Below, in pieces: positions 54,434 through 63,146 of a stretch of DNA of 64,000 nt; position 1 is the first letter of the stretch, and the number at the start of each line of letters is the position of its first letter. The translations under genes and the position numbers were made by a program. The stretch is from positions 3,256,839-3,320,838 of the forward strand of contig CP070815.1 of NCBI GenBank assembly GCA_020344215.1, given 5' to 3'. A model generated the notes under the pieces. That model did no database searches and was not told where the DNA came from. It worked only from the letters and a program-made list of their open reading frames with translations. The stretch is from Gemmatimonadota bacterium. GTDB taxonomy: Bacteria; Gemmatimonadota; Gemmatimonadetes; Palauibacterales; KS3-K002.

Positions 54434-54584
54434 GGGGAGTCTATCGGGAATTCTCGAACATCAACCAAGGGAACAGAGGAGCAGGGGAGGGAGATAGGGA
54501 GGAAACGAAGTGCTTCCGCATTCCCGACCTCCCCTGTTCCCCTGCTCCCCGAATCGACATCCGAGAATCCCCGATGGACTCCCC
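54434..54584. repeat. long imperfect inverted repeat (MITE- or REP-like)
   Basis: The left arm begins GGGGAGTCTATCGGGAATTC; the reverse complement of the right arm begins GGGGAGTCCATCGGGGATTC. Arms of about 60-65 bases pair with several mismatches around a short centre. Each also contains purine-rich GGGAACAGAGGAGCAGGGGA / GGGGAGCAGGGGAACAGGGG blocks that resemble each other directly. It lies between acylphosphatase and the D-aminoacylase-like gene. No transposase is present. Confidence 0.6.
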
Positions 54585-54599
54585 TCAGATCCGAAGCTC

Positions 54600-56276
54600 C
54601 TAATTCCCCCACCACCCCGGACCGCGTACGACTCGCCCCGGTAACGCGCCGGTGTGTTCCCCGTCCTTGAGCACCTGAGCGCCGTTCACGAACACGTGAA
54701 GCGCGCCGGTGGAGTACTGGTGCGGCTCGGCGAAGGTTGCATGATCGATAATCGTCTCCGGGTCGAAGACGACGACGTCGGCGAAGTAACCAGGCACGAG
54801 CAGTCCGCGCCGCTCGATCTTCAAGTTCGACGCGGGTAGCGCGGTCAGGCGGCGGACTGCTTCCTGCAGCGGGATGATCTCCTCTTCACGTACATACCTG
54901 CCGAGCAATCGTGCGAAGGTTCCGTAGGCACGAGGGTGGGGGTTCCACCGGAGGAAGACGCCTTCGGGTGCCAGCGACTCCGCATCCGAGCAGAAGCTGA
55001 CCCAGGGCTGGGCAATCTTCTTGGTGACGTTCTCCTCGGACATGATGAAGTAGACCGTCCCGACATTGCTGTCGTCTTCGATGACAAGATCGATCGCCGT
55101 TTCCTCCGGCGACATGCCTCGCGTGGCCGCGACCTCTGCCAGCGTCTTGCCGGTAAGCGGCTTCAGTTCCTCGCTCTTGAAGCCAACCAGCAGGACGTTC
55201 TCAGGTGTCCCGGCAGCGAGCAAGAGGTTCTCCCACGCGTCGGTAGGCGTGCTCATCTCCCGTATCACCCGCTCGCGGATGGCGGGATCCTCGAGCCGCT
55301 CCACCCACGCGTCGTGTCCGCCCTCCTGCACCCAAGGGGGCATCGCGGCACCCAGCCCGGTCGCCCCCGCCGGGTAGGTATACATGTCGGCGGTGATGCG
55401 AAGGCCCTCGGCGCGCGCTTCCTCGACACGCTCGAACACACGGTCCAGCTTGCCCCAGTTGGCCTGGCCGGCGGCTTTGAGATGGTAGATCTCCGCCGAG
55501 ATGTCGGCCTCACGAGCGATGGTGACCAACTCATCCAGCGCCTCGAGCAGCCGGTTCCCCTCGCTGCGGATATGAGAGATGTAGAGGCCGTCGTACTCGG
55601 CGGCGACTTTGGCGAGCTCGATGAGCTCGTCCGTCTCAGCGTAGAAGGCCGGCGGGTAGATGAGCGATGAAGCGAGCCCCAGCGCACCCTCCTCCATCGC
55701 CTGGCGCACTAGGCGGCGCATCTCCTCCAGCTCTCCCTGTGTGGGCGGCCGGTCCTCGAAGCCGAGCTCATGGATACGCACGGTGGTCGCCCCGACGAAC
55801 GACGCCACGTTAGTCGATACGCCGCGCTCCACGAGGTAGTCCAGGTACTCGCCGAGCGTGGTCCACTCTATCTCGTACTTGACGTCGCCCTGCCGCTCCA
55901 GCGCCTCCTGCTTCATCCCCTCGCTTAGCGGGCCCATCGACCAGCCTTCCCCCATCACCTCGAGCGTGACGCCCTGGCGGATGTCGCTCTGCGAGCGGCC
56001 GTCTTGGATGAGCGACTCGGTCGCCCAGCTGAGCATGTTGATGAAGCCGGGTGCGACGGCCATACCGGCAGCGTCGATCTCGACGTGTCCGCGCGCGCCT
56101 TCGAGCGCACCGATAGCTGCGACGGTGTCGCCGGCGATAGCGAGGTCGGCGACGTACGGTGCTTCGCCGCCACCGTCGTAGATCGTGCCGCCACGGATGA
56201 CGACGTCATAGTCGGCTGTCTCGCAAGCCGCAACGCCGACCAGTGCAGCAGTTAACAGAACTCTGAGCCTCAGCAC
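54600..56276 (-). CDS. D-aminoacylase-like amidohydrolase, lipoprotein, atypical metal site
   Basis: 558 residues. The signal ends in a lipobox (GVAAC, C18), so the enzyme is anchored in the periplasm. The amidohydrolase entry motif that usually reads PGFIDxHxH is APGFINMLSW (75-84) with no His. The Cys of D-aminoacylases in GNCGFS is replaced in VMGEGWSMG, with E110 at that place. H234 (ISHIRSEG) and H264 (IYHLKAAGQ) and the later D residues remain. A metal site may use the remaining ligands, or the protein may be specialised. Expected substrates are N-acyl-D-amino acids or related amides. Such a His-less subgroup seems to exist, but substrate data are not known to me. Confidence 0.82.
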   Translation of the reverse strand: MLRLRVLLTAALVGVAACETADYDVVIRGGTIYDGGGEAPYVADLAIAGDTVAAIGALEGARGHVEIDAAGMAVAPGFINMLSWATESLIQDGRSQSDIRQGVTLEVMGEGWSMGPLSEGMKQEALERQGDVKYEIEWTTLGEYLDYLVERGVSTNVASFVGATTVRIHELGFEDRPPTQGELEEMRRLVRQAMEEGALGLASSLIYPPAFYAETDELIELAKVAAEYDGLYISHIRSEGNRLLEALDELVTIAREADISAEIYHLKAAGQANWGKLDRVFERVEEARAEGLRITADMYTYPAGATGLGAAMPPWVQEGGHDAWVERLEDPAIRERVIREMSTPTDAWENLLLAAGTPENVLLVGFKSEELKPLTGKTLAEVAATRGMSPEETAIDLVIEDDSNVGTVYFIMSEENVTKKIAQPWVSFCSDAESLAPEGVFLRWNPHPRAYGTFARLLGRYVREEEIIPLQEAVRRLTALPASNLKIERRGLLVPGYFADVVVFDPETIIDHATFAEPHQYSTGALHVFVNGAQVLKDGEHTGALPGRVVRGPGWWGN

Positions 56277-56497
56277 GAATCCTCCTAGCTAAAGAGATCG
56301 CCCGAGAGAGTGAGGAATTCCGAACGCGCAACCGAGAATGCCCGGAAGACCCGAGCAACGAGCCCGAAGATGCCGACAAGAGCCATGTCGACACCGAGTC
56401 GCTTCATCGGCAATTCTCCACGAAGAAGGGCAGAAGGGTTGGACGGGGCGAATATGGCCGTCGGCCGGTGGGCGAGCAAGGACGCGCCCTCGCTGCT

Positions 56498-57850
56498 CTA
56501 CTTACCCACGCAGAACTCGGCGAACACCCGGGCCAGAAGATCCTCGGGGGCGATCACGCCCAGCATTTCCTCAAGGGCTTGGGCCGCAGCTCGCAGGTGC
56601 GTGGCGGCAATCTCGGGAGCCAGACCGGAAGCACGGGCCTCGAGGAAGGCTTCCACCTCGCCGCGGGCGCGATGTAGCTCGCGGACGTGACGCTCGCGAG
56701 TGATGAGCGGCATGTCCTCGTCAAGCGACAAGCTGCCGGAGAAAGCGGCCTCCACGAGCCGGCGGCTCAGCTCGCCCAAGCCCTCCCCCGTCACCGTTGA
56801 GACGAGGACCTGGGGCGCTTGAACCTCCGGCGCCGCCTTGGGCGACCGCGACGCGGCGAGATCGTTCTTCGTGCGGACCAAGATGAGCGTGCCGTGCTCC
56901 AGCTCGGCCAGGAAGCTCAGCTCCTCTGCGCCGAGCTCACGGCCAGCCTCAACGCAGAAGAGCACCAAGTCGGCGCCCGCCAGGTATCGCTGCGCCACCT
57001 CGATGCCGAGCCGTTCCACCCGACCCGTAGCCTCTCGCAGGCCGGCTGTGTCGACGAGCCGGAACGGGTAGCCGCCCAGTGAGGCCATTGTCTCGATGGC
57101 GTCACGCGTCGTGCCCGGCTCCTCGGTGACGATCACGCGCTCCACGCCACAGAGCGCGTTGAACAGGCTCGACTTCCCGGCGTTGGGCCGGCCGGCGATC
57201 ACCGTGAGCGCGCCTTCGCGCAGCAGCTCGCCCTGGTGTGCGGTCTCCAGAAGCCGATCGATCCGGCCCGCCACATCCCGGGCCGCGGCGTCGATCTCCG
57301 CCGGCGCCAGCGGGCCCTGGTCTTCCTCGGGGAAGTCGATCTCGTACACCAGGAGCGCTTCGGAGCGAAGTATCGCTTCCCGCAGCTCCTCGATCCTCCC
57401 CGAGAGCCCTCGCTCCAGCTGGTGGACTGCGGCACGGTGCTGAGCTCGGGAGCGTCCGTCGACCAGGTCGAGGATGGCCTCGGCCTGTAGCAGGTCGAGC
57501 TTCCCGTTCAGGAAGGCCCGGCGCGTGAATTCGCCGGGCCCCGCCAGGCGGGCGCCGGCGGCCAACAGCGCGTCGAGCACCAGTTGGGGCGCCAGCGGCC
57601 CGCCGTGGCAGCTGAGCTCCAGCACATCCTCCCCGGTGTAACTCCCGGGCGCCGGGTAGTAGGTGACGAGCACGCGGTCCACGCGCCGCCCGTCCTCGGG
57701 GTGGGCCAGCCAGCGGAGCGCGGGCCGGCGATGCGGAAGCGGCTCGCCGAGTGTTTGGGAGACGAGCTCCGCGACTTGCGGCCCGGACGCACGGACGACG
57801 GCGATGGCCGCGCGGCCCGGGGCCGTGGAGATCGCCGCTATCGTGTCCAT
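56498..57850 (-). CDS. mnmE: tRNA modification GTPase MnmE
   Basis: 450 residues. The N-terminal folate-binding domain starts DTIAAISTAPGRAAIAVVR. The central G domain is shown by GRPNAGKSSLFN (G1), TEEPGTTRD (G2), DTAGLRE (G3) and VRTKNDLA (G4, with Thr where Asn is usual). The C-terminal motif FCVGK carries the functional cysteine. It acts as a potassium-dependent GTPase with MnmG in tRNA wobble-uridine modification. It lies 22 bases after yidC in the rpmH operon, a common order. The Thr at G4 position one is a departure from the canonical N-K-x-D and may lower guanine specificity. Confidence 0.96.
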   Translation of the reverse strand: MDTIAAISTAPGRAAIAVVRASGPQVAELVSQTLGEPLPHRRPALRWLAHPEDGRRVDRVLVTYYPAPGSYTGEDVLELSCHGGPLAPQLVLDALLAAGARLAGPGEFTRRAFLNGKLDLLQAEAILDLVDGRSRAQHRAAVHQLERGLSGRIEELREAILRSEALLVYEIDFPEEDQGPLAPAEIDAAARDVAGRIDRLLETAHQGELLREGALTVIAGRPNAGKSSLFNALCGVERVIVTEEPGTTRDAIETMASLGGYPFRLVDTAGLREATGRVERLGIEVAQRYLAGADLVLFCVEAGRELGAEELSFLAELEHGTLILVRTKNDLAASRSPKAAPEVQAPQVLVSTVTGEGLGELSRRLVEAAFSGSLSLDEDMPLITRERHVRELHRARGEVEAFLEARASGLAPEIAATHLRAAAQALEEMLGVIAPEDLLARVFAEFCVGK

Positions 57851-57872
57851 GTGCTAATGGAGCTGGAGTTGG

Positions 57873-59591
57873 CTAGTTCTTCTTCTTGTCCGGCGGCGGT
57901 TTCCCAGCGGCCTTCCGTCGTTCCTTGTTCAGGTAGAGCTGCTGGGGCAGCGACGCCAGGTTCATCGTCGCGTAGTAGAGGTTGAGCCCGGCTGCGAACT
58001 TCAGGAAGAGCACGACCAACATGACCGGCATCACCCACATCATCACCTTCATCTGCGGGTTGCTCTGCGGCATCGAGCGCTGGCCGAGCCACTGCATCAG
58101 GAAGAGCGATGCACCCATCAGCAACGGTATGATGTAGAGCGGGTCGGGCCGGGAAAGATCGGGCAGCCAGAGGAACGGCACGCCGCGGAACTCGATCGTG
58201 TCGCGGAAGACGAAGAACAGTGCGATCAGGATGGGGAAGGGCAGGAGCATCGGCAGGCACCCGCCGAGTGGATTCACCTTGTGTTCCCGATAGATCTTCA
58301 TCATCTCCTGCTGCAGCCGCTGCGGGTCGTTCTTGTACTTCTCTTGGGTCTCCTTCATGAGCGGCTGCACCCGCATCATCGCCATCTGCGAGCGCATGCT
58401 CTTCTGGTAGAGCGGGAAGAGCACGACGCGGATACCTATGCCGAACAGGACGAGGACCCAACCGTAGCCGAGTCCGAGGACGTTGTGGGACCAAACCAGG
58501 AGGGCCGTGATGGCGCCGGCCAGCGGCCGCAGAATCGGCTGCAGCCACTTGTACCCGAACGGCAGCACTTGATCGAGGTCCCGACCCGCGCGCGCCAGTT
58601 TCCCGGGATCCTGGGGGCCGATGTACACCTGGTAGTGGAAATCGCCGTCTCGGCTCATCGGGAAGCTCACGATCCCACGCGCTTGATTAGGATCGGCGGT
58701 GCCCGTGATCATCAGTCCGCTGAGTCGCGCCTCCGTTTCGAGCTCGAGCGGTAGCGCCAGCGCCGTGACGAAGTACTTCGTCCTGACCGCCGCCCAGTCG
58801 AACGGCCCGTCCAACGCCACCCGCTCACCGGGCTCCACGTCCCGGATCTTCCGGGATTGCACCCCGTCGGGCCCCTTCGCAGCAAACGCCAGATTGGCCT
58901 TGTAGTCGGACTCGGGGTCCCACTCATTACTCTGTAGGCCGGACCCGAGCCCCATCAGCCACCAACCCGTTGCGGGGACGCCGCTCAACCGCCCTTCCAG
59001 GTGCACCGTGTAGCTATCTGGGTGGAAACTGTAGTTCAGGTCGACTCGGAACGGCGAGCCGGCGTGCCGGTAGGTGAGCGTCAAGGTTCGAGCCGGCCCA
59101 CCTTCGATCAAGTCCAGTCGACGCGGCGTCATCTCGAAGTGCACATCTCGCAGGTCGAGCGTATCGTCACCAACCACCCACTGGTGCGAGAAGAAGTCCT
59201 CGGTTCCCGGGGGCACTAACTGCACCGGCTCGCCTTTCGTCTCGTCGGCCAGCGACTCGAAACCCAACATCTCGGCGGAGACTAGGCGTGCACCTCTCTG
59301 AGCGAAGCCCAGGCGGAGGTGCGGGGTGGTCACCCACGCCGTGTCCTCTTCCTCCGGCTCGACCGGCGGCACGAGCTGGCGCAGGGGGCGTGCTTCCTCC
59401 TCCGCCGGCGTCGGGGCACCGGCTTGCGGGACGCTCTCCTCCGCGGGTGCGAACGTCTCGTGCCGGACGGCCGTCGTGTCCTCGCCGATCCCGGTCTCCG
59501 GGGGTCGACCCGGGGGGAACAGGAGGTTCACCACGAAGACCGTCGCTAGCATCAGGACGATCGCAAGGACAAGTCGCTTCTCGTTTTCCAT
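57873..59591 (-). CDS. yidC: membrane protein insertase YidC
   Basis: 572 residues, Gram-negative length. The N-terminal membrane anchor is LVLAIVLMLATVFVVNLLF, then the large periplasmic beta-supersandwich domain (about 60-370). The five-helix core follows (GYKWLQPILRPLAGAITALL, YGWVLVLFGIGIRVVLFPLY, FRDTIEFRGVPFLWL, MPQSNPQMKVMMWVMPVMLV). A cytosolic tail rich in Lys ends it. It inserts proteins with or without Sec. The ATG at 59591 lies two bases beyond the yidD stop and suits the anchor; the frame continues upstream only through yidD-overlapping codons. Confidence 0.96.
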   Translation of the reverse strand: MENEKRLVLAIVLMLATVFVVNLLFPPGRPPETGIGEDTTAVRHETFAPAEESVPQAGAPTPAEEEARPLRQLVPPVEPEEEDTAWVTTPHLRLGFAQRGARLVSAEMLGFESLADETKGEPVQLVPPGTEDFFSHQWVVGDDTLDLRDVHFEMTPRRLDLIEGGPARTLTLTYRHAGSPFRVDLNYSFHPDSYTVHLEGRLSGVPATGWWLMGLGSGLQSNEWDPESDYKANLAFAAKGPDGVQSRKIRDVEPGERVALDGPFDWAAVRTKYFVTALALPLELETEARLSGLMITGTADPNQARGIVSFPMSRDGDFHYQVYIGPQDPGKLARAGRDLDQVLPFGYKWLQPILRPLAGAITALLVWSHNVLGLGYGWVLVLFGIGIRVVLFPLYQKSMRSQMAMMRVQPLMKETQEKYKNDPQRLQQEMMKIYREHKVNPLGGCLPMLLPFPILIALFFVFRDTIEFRGVPFLWLPDLSRPDPLYIIPLLMGASLFLMQWLGQRSMPQSNPQMKVMMWVMPVMLVVLFLKFAAGLNLYYATMNLASLPQQLYLNKERRKAAGKPPPDKKKN

Positions 59592-59593
59592 CC

Positions 59594-59806
59594 TCAGGGT
59601 ACCGGGTCGTAACCACCCGCCCGGAATGGGTGGCATCTGGCGAGACGGCGAGCTGCAAGCCAGCACCCCTTCAGGGCTCCGTAGCGCCGCAGCGCCTCGA
59701 TGCTGTACTGCGAGCAGGTCGGCGTGTAGCGGCACGCCGGCGGCAGCCACGGCGATACGGCGACCTGGTAGCCGCGGACCAGCATCACGAGGAGCTTGGT
59801 GAGCAT
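59594..59806 (-). CDS. yidD: membrane protein insertion efficiency factor YidD
   Basis: 70 residues. The motif [22 protein letters not shown] (positions about 20-41; key Cys, Tyr, Pro, Thr-Cys-Ser-x-Tyr) and [12 protein letters not shown] are diagnostic. A hydrophobic N-terminus ([16 protein letters not shown]) attaches it to the inner membrane. It lies between rnpA and yidC, overlapping rnpA by 22 bases. Confidence 0.95.
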   Translation of the reverse strand: MLTKLLVMLVRGYQVAVSPWLPPACRYTPTCSQYSIEALRRYGALKGCWLAARRLARCHPFRAGGYDPVP

Positions 59807-60138
59807 AGCCGTTCCGCTAGTTCGCGGATCTCTTCTCTCAGTATCTGGAACCCCGCCTCGTAGGCGGCCGGTCGAGCCCGTATCAAAAGGTCCAGGGCCA
59901 TCTTCCGGTCCTGGCAGCGGGGCAGCAGCTCGAGCCGAGCTCCCTCCCTCAACTGCCGCTTCACTCGATTGCGCGCCACGATCCGACGCCCGTACTTCGG
60001 AACGACCACCGCCAACCGTGTACGCAAAACAGGGGAATCGGCGACGAACACATCCAGGTGCTCCGTCCGTCTCCGCTTCCCCCTGCTGTAGAGCGCTCGA
60101 ATCTCGGATCTCTTCCGGATCCGCGCGCGGCGCGGCAA
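59785..60138 (-). CDS. rnpA: ribonuclease P protein component RnpA
   Basis: 117 residues with a TTG start. The RNR-type motif is [17 protein letters not shown], following [14 protein letters not shown]. The N-terminus [17 protein letters not shown] is typical. RnpA binds the RNase P RNA for tRNA 5' maturation. The frame stays open upstream through the whole of rpmH up to GTG 60357, so the true start is uncertain. I place it at TTG 60138 because the homologous part begins there; only a weak Shine-Dalgarno precedes it. Alternatives are discussed among the findings. Confidence 0.88.
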   Translation of the reverse strand: MPRRARIRKRSEIRALYSRGKRRRTEHLDVFVADSPVLRTRLAVVVPKYGRRIVARNRVKRQLREGARLELLPRCQDRKMALDLLIRARPAAYEAGFQILREEIRELAERLCSPSSS

Positions 60139-60164
60139 CCGGAAACGCCCGCGGTCGGCGGCCC

Positions 60165-60314
60165 CTACTTCTTCGGGACCGTCGCCGCGAGTCGCTTGCG
60201 CCCCTTGCGGCGGCGCCGGTTCACCACGCGCCGGCCCGCCTTTGTCCTCATGCGGGCCCGAAAACCGTGCTTGCGCAAACGCCTGCGATTCCGAGGACGA
60301 TATGTCGGTTTCAT
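60165..60314 (-). CDS. rpmH: 50S ribosomal protein L34
   Basis: 49 residues. It starts [20 protein letters not shown] and ends RLAATVPKK; the conserved [15 protein letters not shown] segment is complete. A GGGGG block ten bases before the ATG can serve as Shine-Dalgarno. First gene of the rpmH-rnpA-yidD-yidC-mnmE operon, about 55 bases from a good promoter. Confidence 0.97.
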   Translation of the reverse strand: MKPTYRPRNRRRLRKHGFRARMRTKAGRRVVNRRRRKGRKRLAATVPKK

Positions 60315-60375
60315 GGGGTCGACCCCCAGATATCGTTGCCAACCAAAGACTTCTCACGGTTAGAAAAGGGATCCG

Positions 60376-60404
60376 AATATATTCGCTCCGAAGCCTCCAA
60401 TCAA
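60376..60404 (-). promoter_or_regulatory. sigma-70-type promoter of the rpmH operon
   Basis: TTGATT (60404-60399) and TATATT (60381-60376) on the minus strand are separated by exactly 17 bases. Transcription would begin near 60369, giving a leader of about 55 bases for rpmH. Confidence 0.7.
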
Positions 60405-60420
60405 GCCGCCCCGGTGGCGC

Positions 60421-61623
60421 TCAGAGCCCGGAGAGGGCCAGCATCAGGGAGCGGATGCCCAGAACCGCAGCTATCAATACGGCCAGCCCGCCCAACAGGT
60501 TTGACGCCCGCCCGTTCGTCCACGACCCGAGCAGGCCGCTGTCGTTCGCCAGAAAGAGCAGGAAGCCGGCCACTACCGGCAACAGCACACCGTTCGCCGC
60601 TTGCGCGAAGATGATGGCCGCGATAGGCCTCACCGCGAGCAACGCGAACACGACCCCCGCCAACAGCACCGGGATCCAAACGGAGCGCGCCTTCGTCGAC
60701 CGCAGATCGCTGTCCCACCCGAGCACGCCGCAGGTGGCATAGGCCGCAGCCAGCGGTGCCGTGATCGCTGACGAGAGCCCGGCAGCCAACAGGCCACAGG
60801 CGAAGAAGGCCCCTGCCCAGCGACCGAGCAACGGCTCGAGAGCCTGCGCCATGTCCCCAGCACTGCTCACCCGCAAAGTTGCGGGCAGCGCCGCAGCGGT
60901 GACCAAGACCGCGATCGAGATCACCCCGCCAAGCGACACGCTGACCGCCGTGTCCGCGCGAGCCGGCGCCAGATCCTTCGCACCGCTCCAGCGCTCCCGC
61001 ACCGCCGACGCATGGAGGAACAGGTTGTACGGAACTACCGTCGTCCCCACCAGGCCCAGAGCCATGAGCATGGCCCGCCGGTCCGCCAGCGCCCCGGGCA
61101 CCAGTCCACGCATCAACCCCAGAGCATCCGGCCGCATGGCTATCGCCGTGCTAAGAAACACAGCACCCATCACGGCGACCATCCCCACCAGGACGCGTTC
61201 CACCCACTTGTACCGCCCCGACCAGAGCAGCGCGAACGCGACGGCGCCGAGCCCCACCCCCCAGAGCTGACCGCTACCGCCGAGGAGCGCCTCTAGCCCT
61301 AGCGATCCGCCCAGCAGGTTGCCGGTCTCGTAGGCCGCGTTGCCGATCAGAATGGCGCCGATCACCAATCCGGCGGAGAAGAGTCGTCCGGTCCCCGCGA
61401 ACCGGCGCCGCATCGCCTCACCCAGGCCCATGCCCCCGACGACACCGAGGCGCGCCGACATCTCCTGGAGCACAAGCGCCGCGAACACCGAAAAAGCGAG
61501 CGCCCAGATCAGTGCGTACCCGTAGCTCGCCCCAGCTACCGTCGCCGTTGTGACCGTGCCTGGCCCGATGAAGGCCGCCGCCACGATGGCACCGGGTCCC
61601 AGCCGTAGGTCACGAAGCCGCAT
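60421..61623 (-). CDS. Nramp-family transporter lacking the canonical metal-binding motifs
   Basis: 400 residues with about 11 hydrophobic helices. Helix 1 reads FIGPGTVTTATVAGASYGYA where canonical Nramp has DPGN; residues 20-23 are GPGT. The helix-6 motif that usually reads MPHNLYLH is VVPYNLFLHASAV. The remaining family features, such as VLQEMSARLGVVGGMGLGEA, are normal. It probably forms the LeuT-fold channel but with altered cation specificity, possibly Mg or another ion. The gene lies upstream of rpmH on the same strand and has its own start at ATG 61623. The rpmH promoter sits between the two. Confidence 0.85.
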   Translation of the reverse strand: MRLRDLRLGPGAIVAAAFIGPGTVTTATVAGASYGYALIWALAFSVFAALVLQEMSARLGVVGGMGLGEAMRRRFAGTGRLFSAGLVIGAILIGNAAYETGNLLGGSLGLEALLGGSGQLWGVGLGAVAFALLWSGRYKWVERVLVGMVAVMGAVFLSTAIAMRPDALGLMRGLVPGALADRRAMLMALGLVGTTVVPYNLFLHASAVRERWSGAKDLAPARADTAVSVSLGGVISIAVLVTAAALPATLRVSSAGDMAQALEPLLGRWAGAFFACGLLAAGLSSAITAPLAAAYATCGVLGWDSDLRSTKARSVWIPVLLAGVVFALLAVRPIAAIIFAQAANGVLLPVVAGFLLFLANDSGLLGSWTNGRASNLLGGLAVLIAAVLGIRSLMLALSGL

Positions 61624-61672
61624 CCGCCTCCTCCCGTGAGATCGCTTTGCGCTCGATTCTCTCTCTCCTCGC

Positions 61673-61701
61673 TTGACTTCCCCGAGTCGCGCATCTAAGA
61701 T
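61673..61701 (+). promoter_or_regulatory. sigma-70-type promoter of dnaA
   Basis: TTGACT (61673-61678) and TAAGAT (61696-61701) with a 17-base spacer, about 80 bases before the dnaA ATG. The -35 matches five of six bases, the -10 four of six. Confidence 0.6.
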
Positions 61702-61781
61702 GGCGCGCGGCTTACCTCACCAGCTGCACTTCAAACATTCATTATTGCGGAACGCCCAAACCCCGCCAGCGTCCGGAGTTG

Positions 61782-63146
61782 ATGGAACTGACCGCAGAGG
61801 AAGCCTGGTCGAAAATCCTGGAGAGCGCCAGGGCCAAGCTTCCAGAGCAGAGCTACCACACCTGGCTCGCCCCGACGGCGGCGATCGCGCTGTCAAGCGA
61901 CCAGCTGGTCGTCGGCGCGCCCAGCGACTTCGCCGTCGAATGGATCGAGGGCAAGTACGGCGAGCTGCTCACCTCGTTAGCGCAGACACTGTTCGGGCCA
62001 AGCTTCATGGTCACCTTCGAATGCCGGCCGCGCGAAGGCGGAGCGGGTCCGGCATTCCACCCGATGCCCGTGGTCGGCCTAGAGGAGCTTCCCGAGACCA
62101 CGAGTCCCGAGGTCGCCGAGCCCCGCCCCGTGGTCGGGACCCTCAACCCACGCTACACGCTGCAGAGCTTTGTCGTCGGGAGCAATAACGAGCTGGCGGC
62201 CGCGGCGTCATTGGCGGTGGCCGACGCGCCCGGCCGCGCCTACAACCCGCTCTTCATATACGGGGGGGTCGGCCTCGGCAAGACACACCTGATGCATGGC
62301 ATAGGCAACGCGGCGCTGGCGAAGTTCCCGGGCAGTCGGGTCGCCTACGTGCCGACGGAGCAGTTCACCAATGAGCTGATCGCAGCGATCCAGGCGCGTC
62401 AGACGACCCAGTTCCACAACCGTTATCGGCGCATCGACGTACTGTTGGTGGACGACGCGCACTTCCTTGCCGGCAAGGAGGGGACGCAGGAGGAGTTCTT
62501 CCACACGTTCAACGCCCTGCACGATGCGCAGCGGCAGATCGTCCTCACCAGCGACCGGCCTCCCAAGGACATACCAGGGCTCCAAGAGCGGCTGATCTCA
62601 CGGTTCGAGTGGGGGCTGGTCACGGACATCAAACCGCCGGACTTCGAGACGCGCGTCGCCATACTGCACTCCAAGGCCAGGCAGGACGGGCTCTCCATCC
62701 CGGAGAGCGTGCTCACCTTCATCGCGCAGCGCTGCCAGTCGTCAGTCCGGGAGCTGGAAGGAGCGATCATCAAGCTGCTCGCCTACAGCTCGCTCAGCAG
62801 GAGGGAGATGTCGCAAGAGTTGGCCCGGGAAGTGCTCGGCGGCGCGCTAGGGCCCGTCCGGGAGATCACGCCGGAGGGAATCGAAGCCACGGTCGCCGAA
62901 GCCTTCGGGGTGTCTATCGCGGAACTGCACTCAAAGAAGCGCCAACGCCGTGTGACGGACCCCCGACAAGTCGCGATGTACCTGCAGCGCCTGCTCCTTG
63001 AACTCCCGTACACGCAGATCGGCCGGCGCTTCGGGGGCCGCGACCACTCGACGGTCATTCACTCGATCCAGAAAGTGGAAGAGCAGTTAGCCAAGGACCC
63101 CGAGTTCAGGCAACGTGTCAACGCTCTCCGCGCCCAACTCGAGTAG
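61782..63146 (+). CDS. dnaA: chromosomal replication initiator DnaA
   Basis: 454 residues. Domain I is MELTAEEAWSKILESARAKL onward, then a short Pro/Glu linker. The AAA+ domain III has FIYGGVGLGKTHLMHGIGN and LLVDDAHFLAGKEGTQEEFF (Walker A and B). Domain IV has the DnaA signature GGRDHSTVIHSI. It binds DnaA boxes and unwinds oriC, which follows directly. The ATG at 61782 has GGAG four bases upstream; a TTG immediately before it would add one residue. Confidence 0.98.
   Translation: MELTAEEAWSKILESARAKLPEQSYHTWLAPTAAIALSSDQLVVGAPSDFAVEWIEGKYGELLTSLAQTLFGPSFMVTFECRPREGGAGPAFHPMPVVGLEELPETTSPEVAEPRPVVGTLNPRYTLQSFVVGSNNELAAAASLAVADAPGRAYNPLFIYGGVGLGKTHLMHGIGNAALAKFPGSRVAYVPTEQFTNELIAAIQARQTTQFHNRYRRIDVLLVDDAHFLAGKEGTQEEFFHTFNALHDAQRQIVLTSDRPPKDIPGLQERLISRFEWGLVTDIKPPDFETRVAILHSKARQDGLSIPESVLTFIAQRCQSSVRELEGAIIKLLAYSSLSRREMSQELAREVLGGALGPVREITPEGIEATVAEAFGVSIAELHSKKRQRRVTDPRQVAMYLQRLLLELPYTQIGRRFGGRDHSTVIHSIQKVEEQLAKDPEFRQRVNALRAQLE

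Noticed and set aside
54434..54584. GGGGAGCAGGGG-type repeats considered as a CRISPR array
   Set aside because: Arms are inverted, not regularly spaced direct repeats, and there are no unique spacers or cas genes.
56285..56479. Short minus-strand frame between mnmE and the D-aminoacylase-like gene
   Set aside because: No Shine-Dalgarno or recognisable sequence; probably leader DNA.
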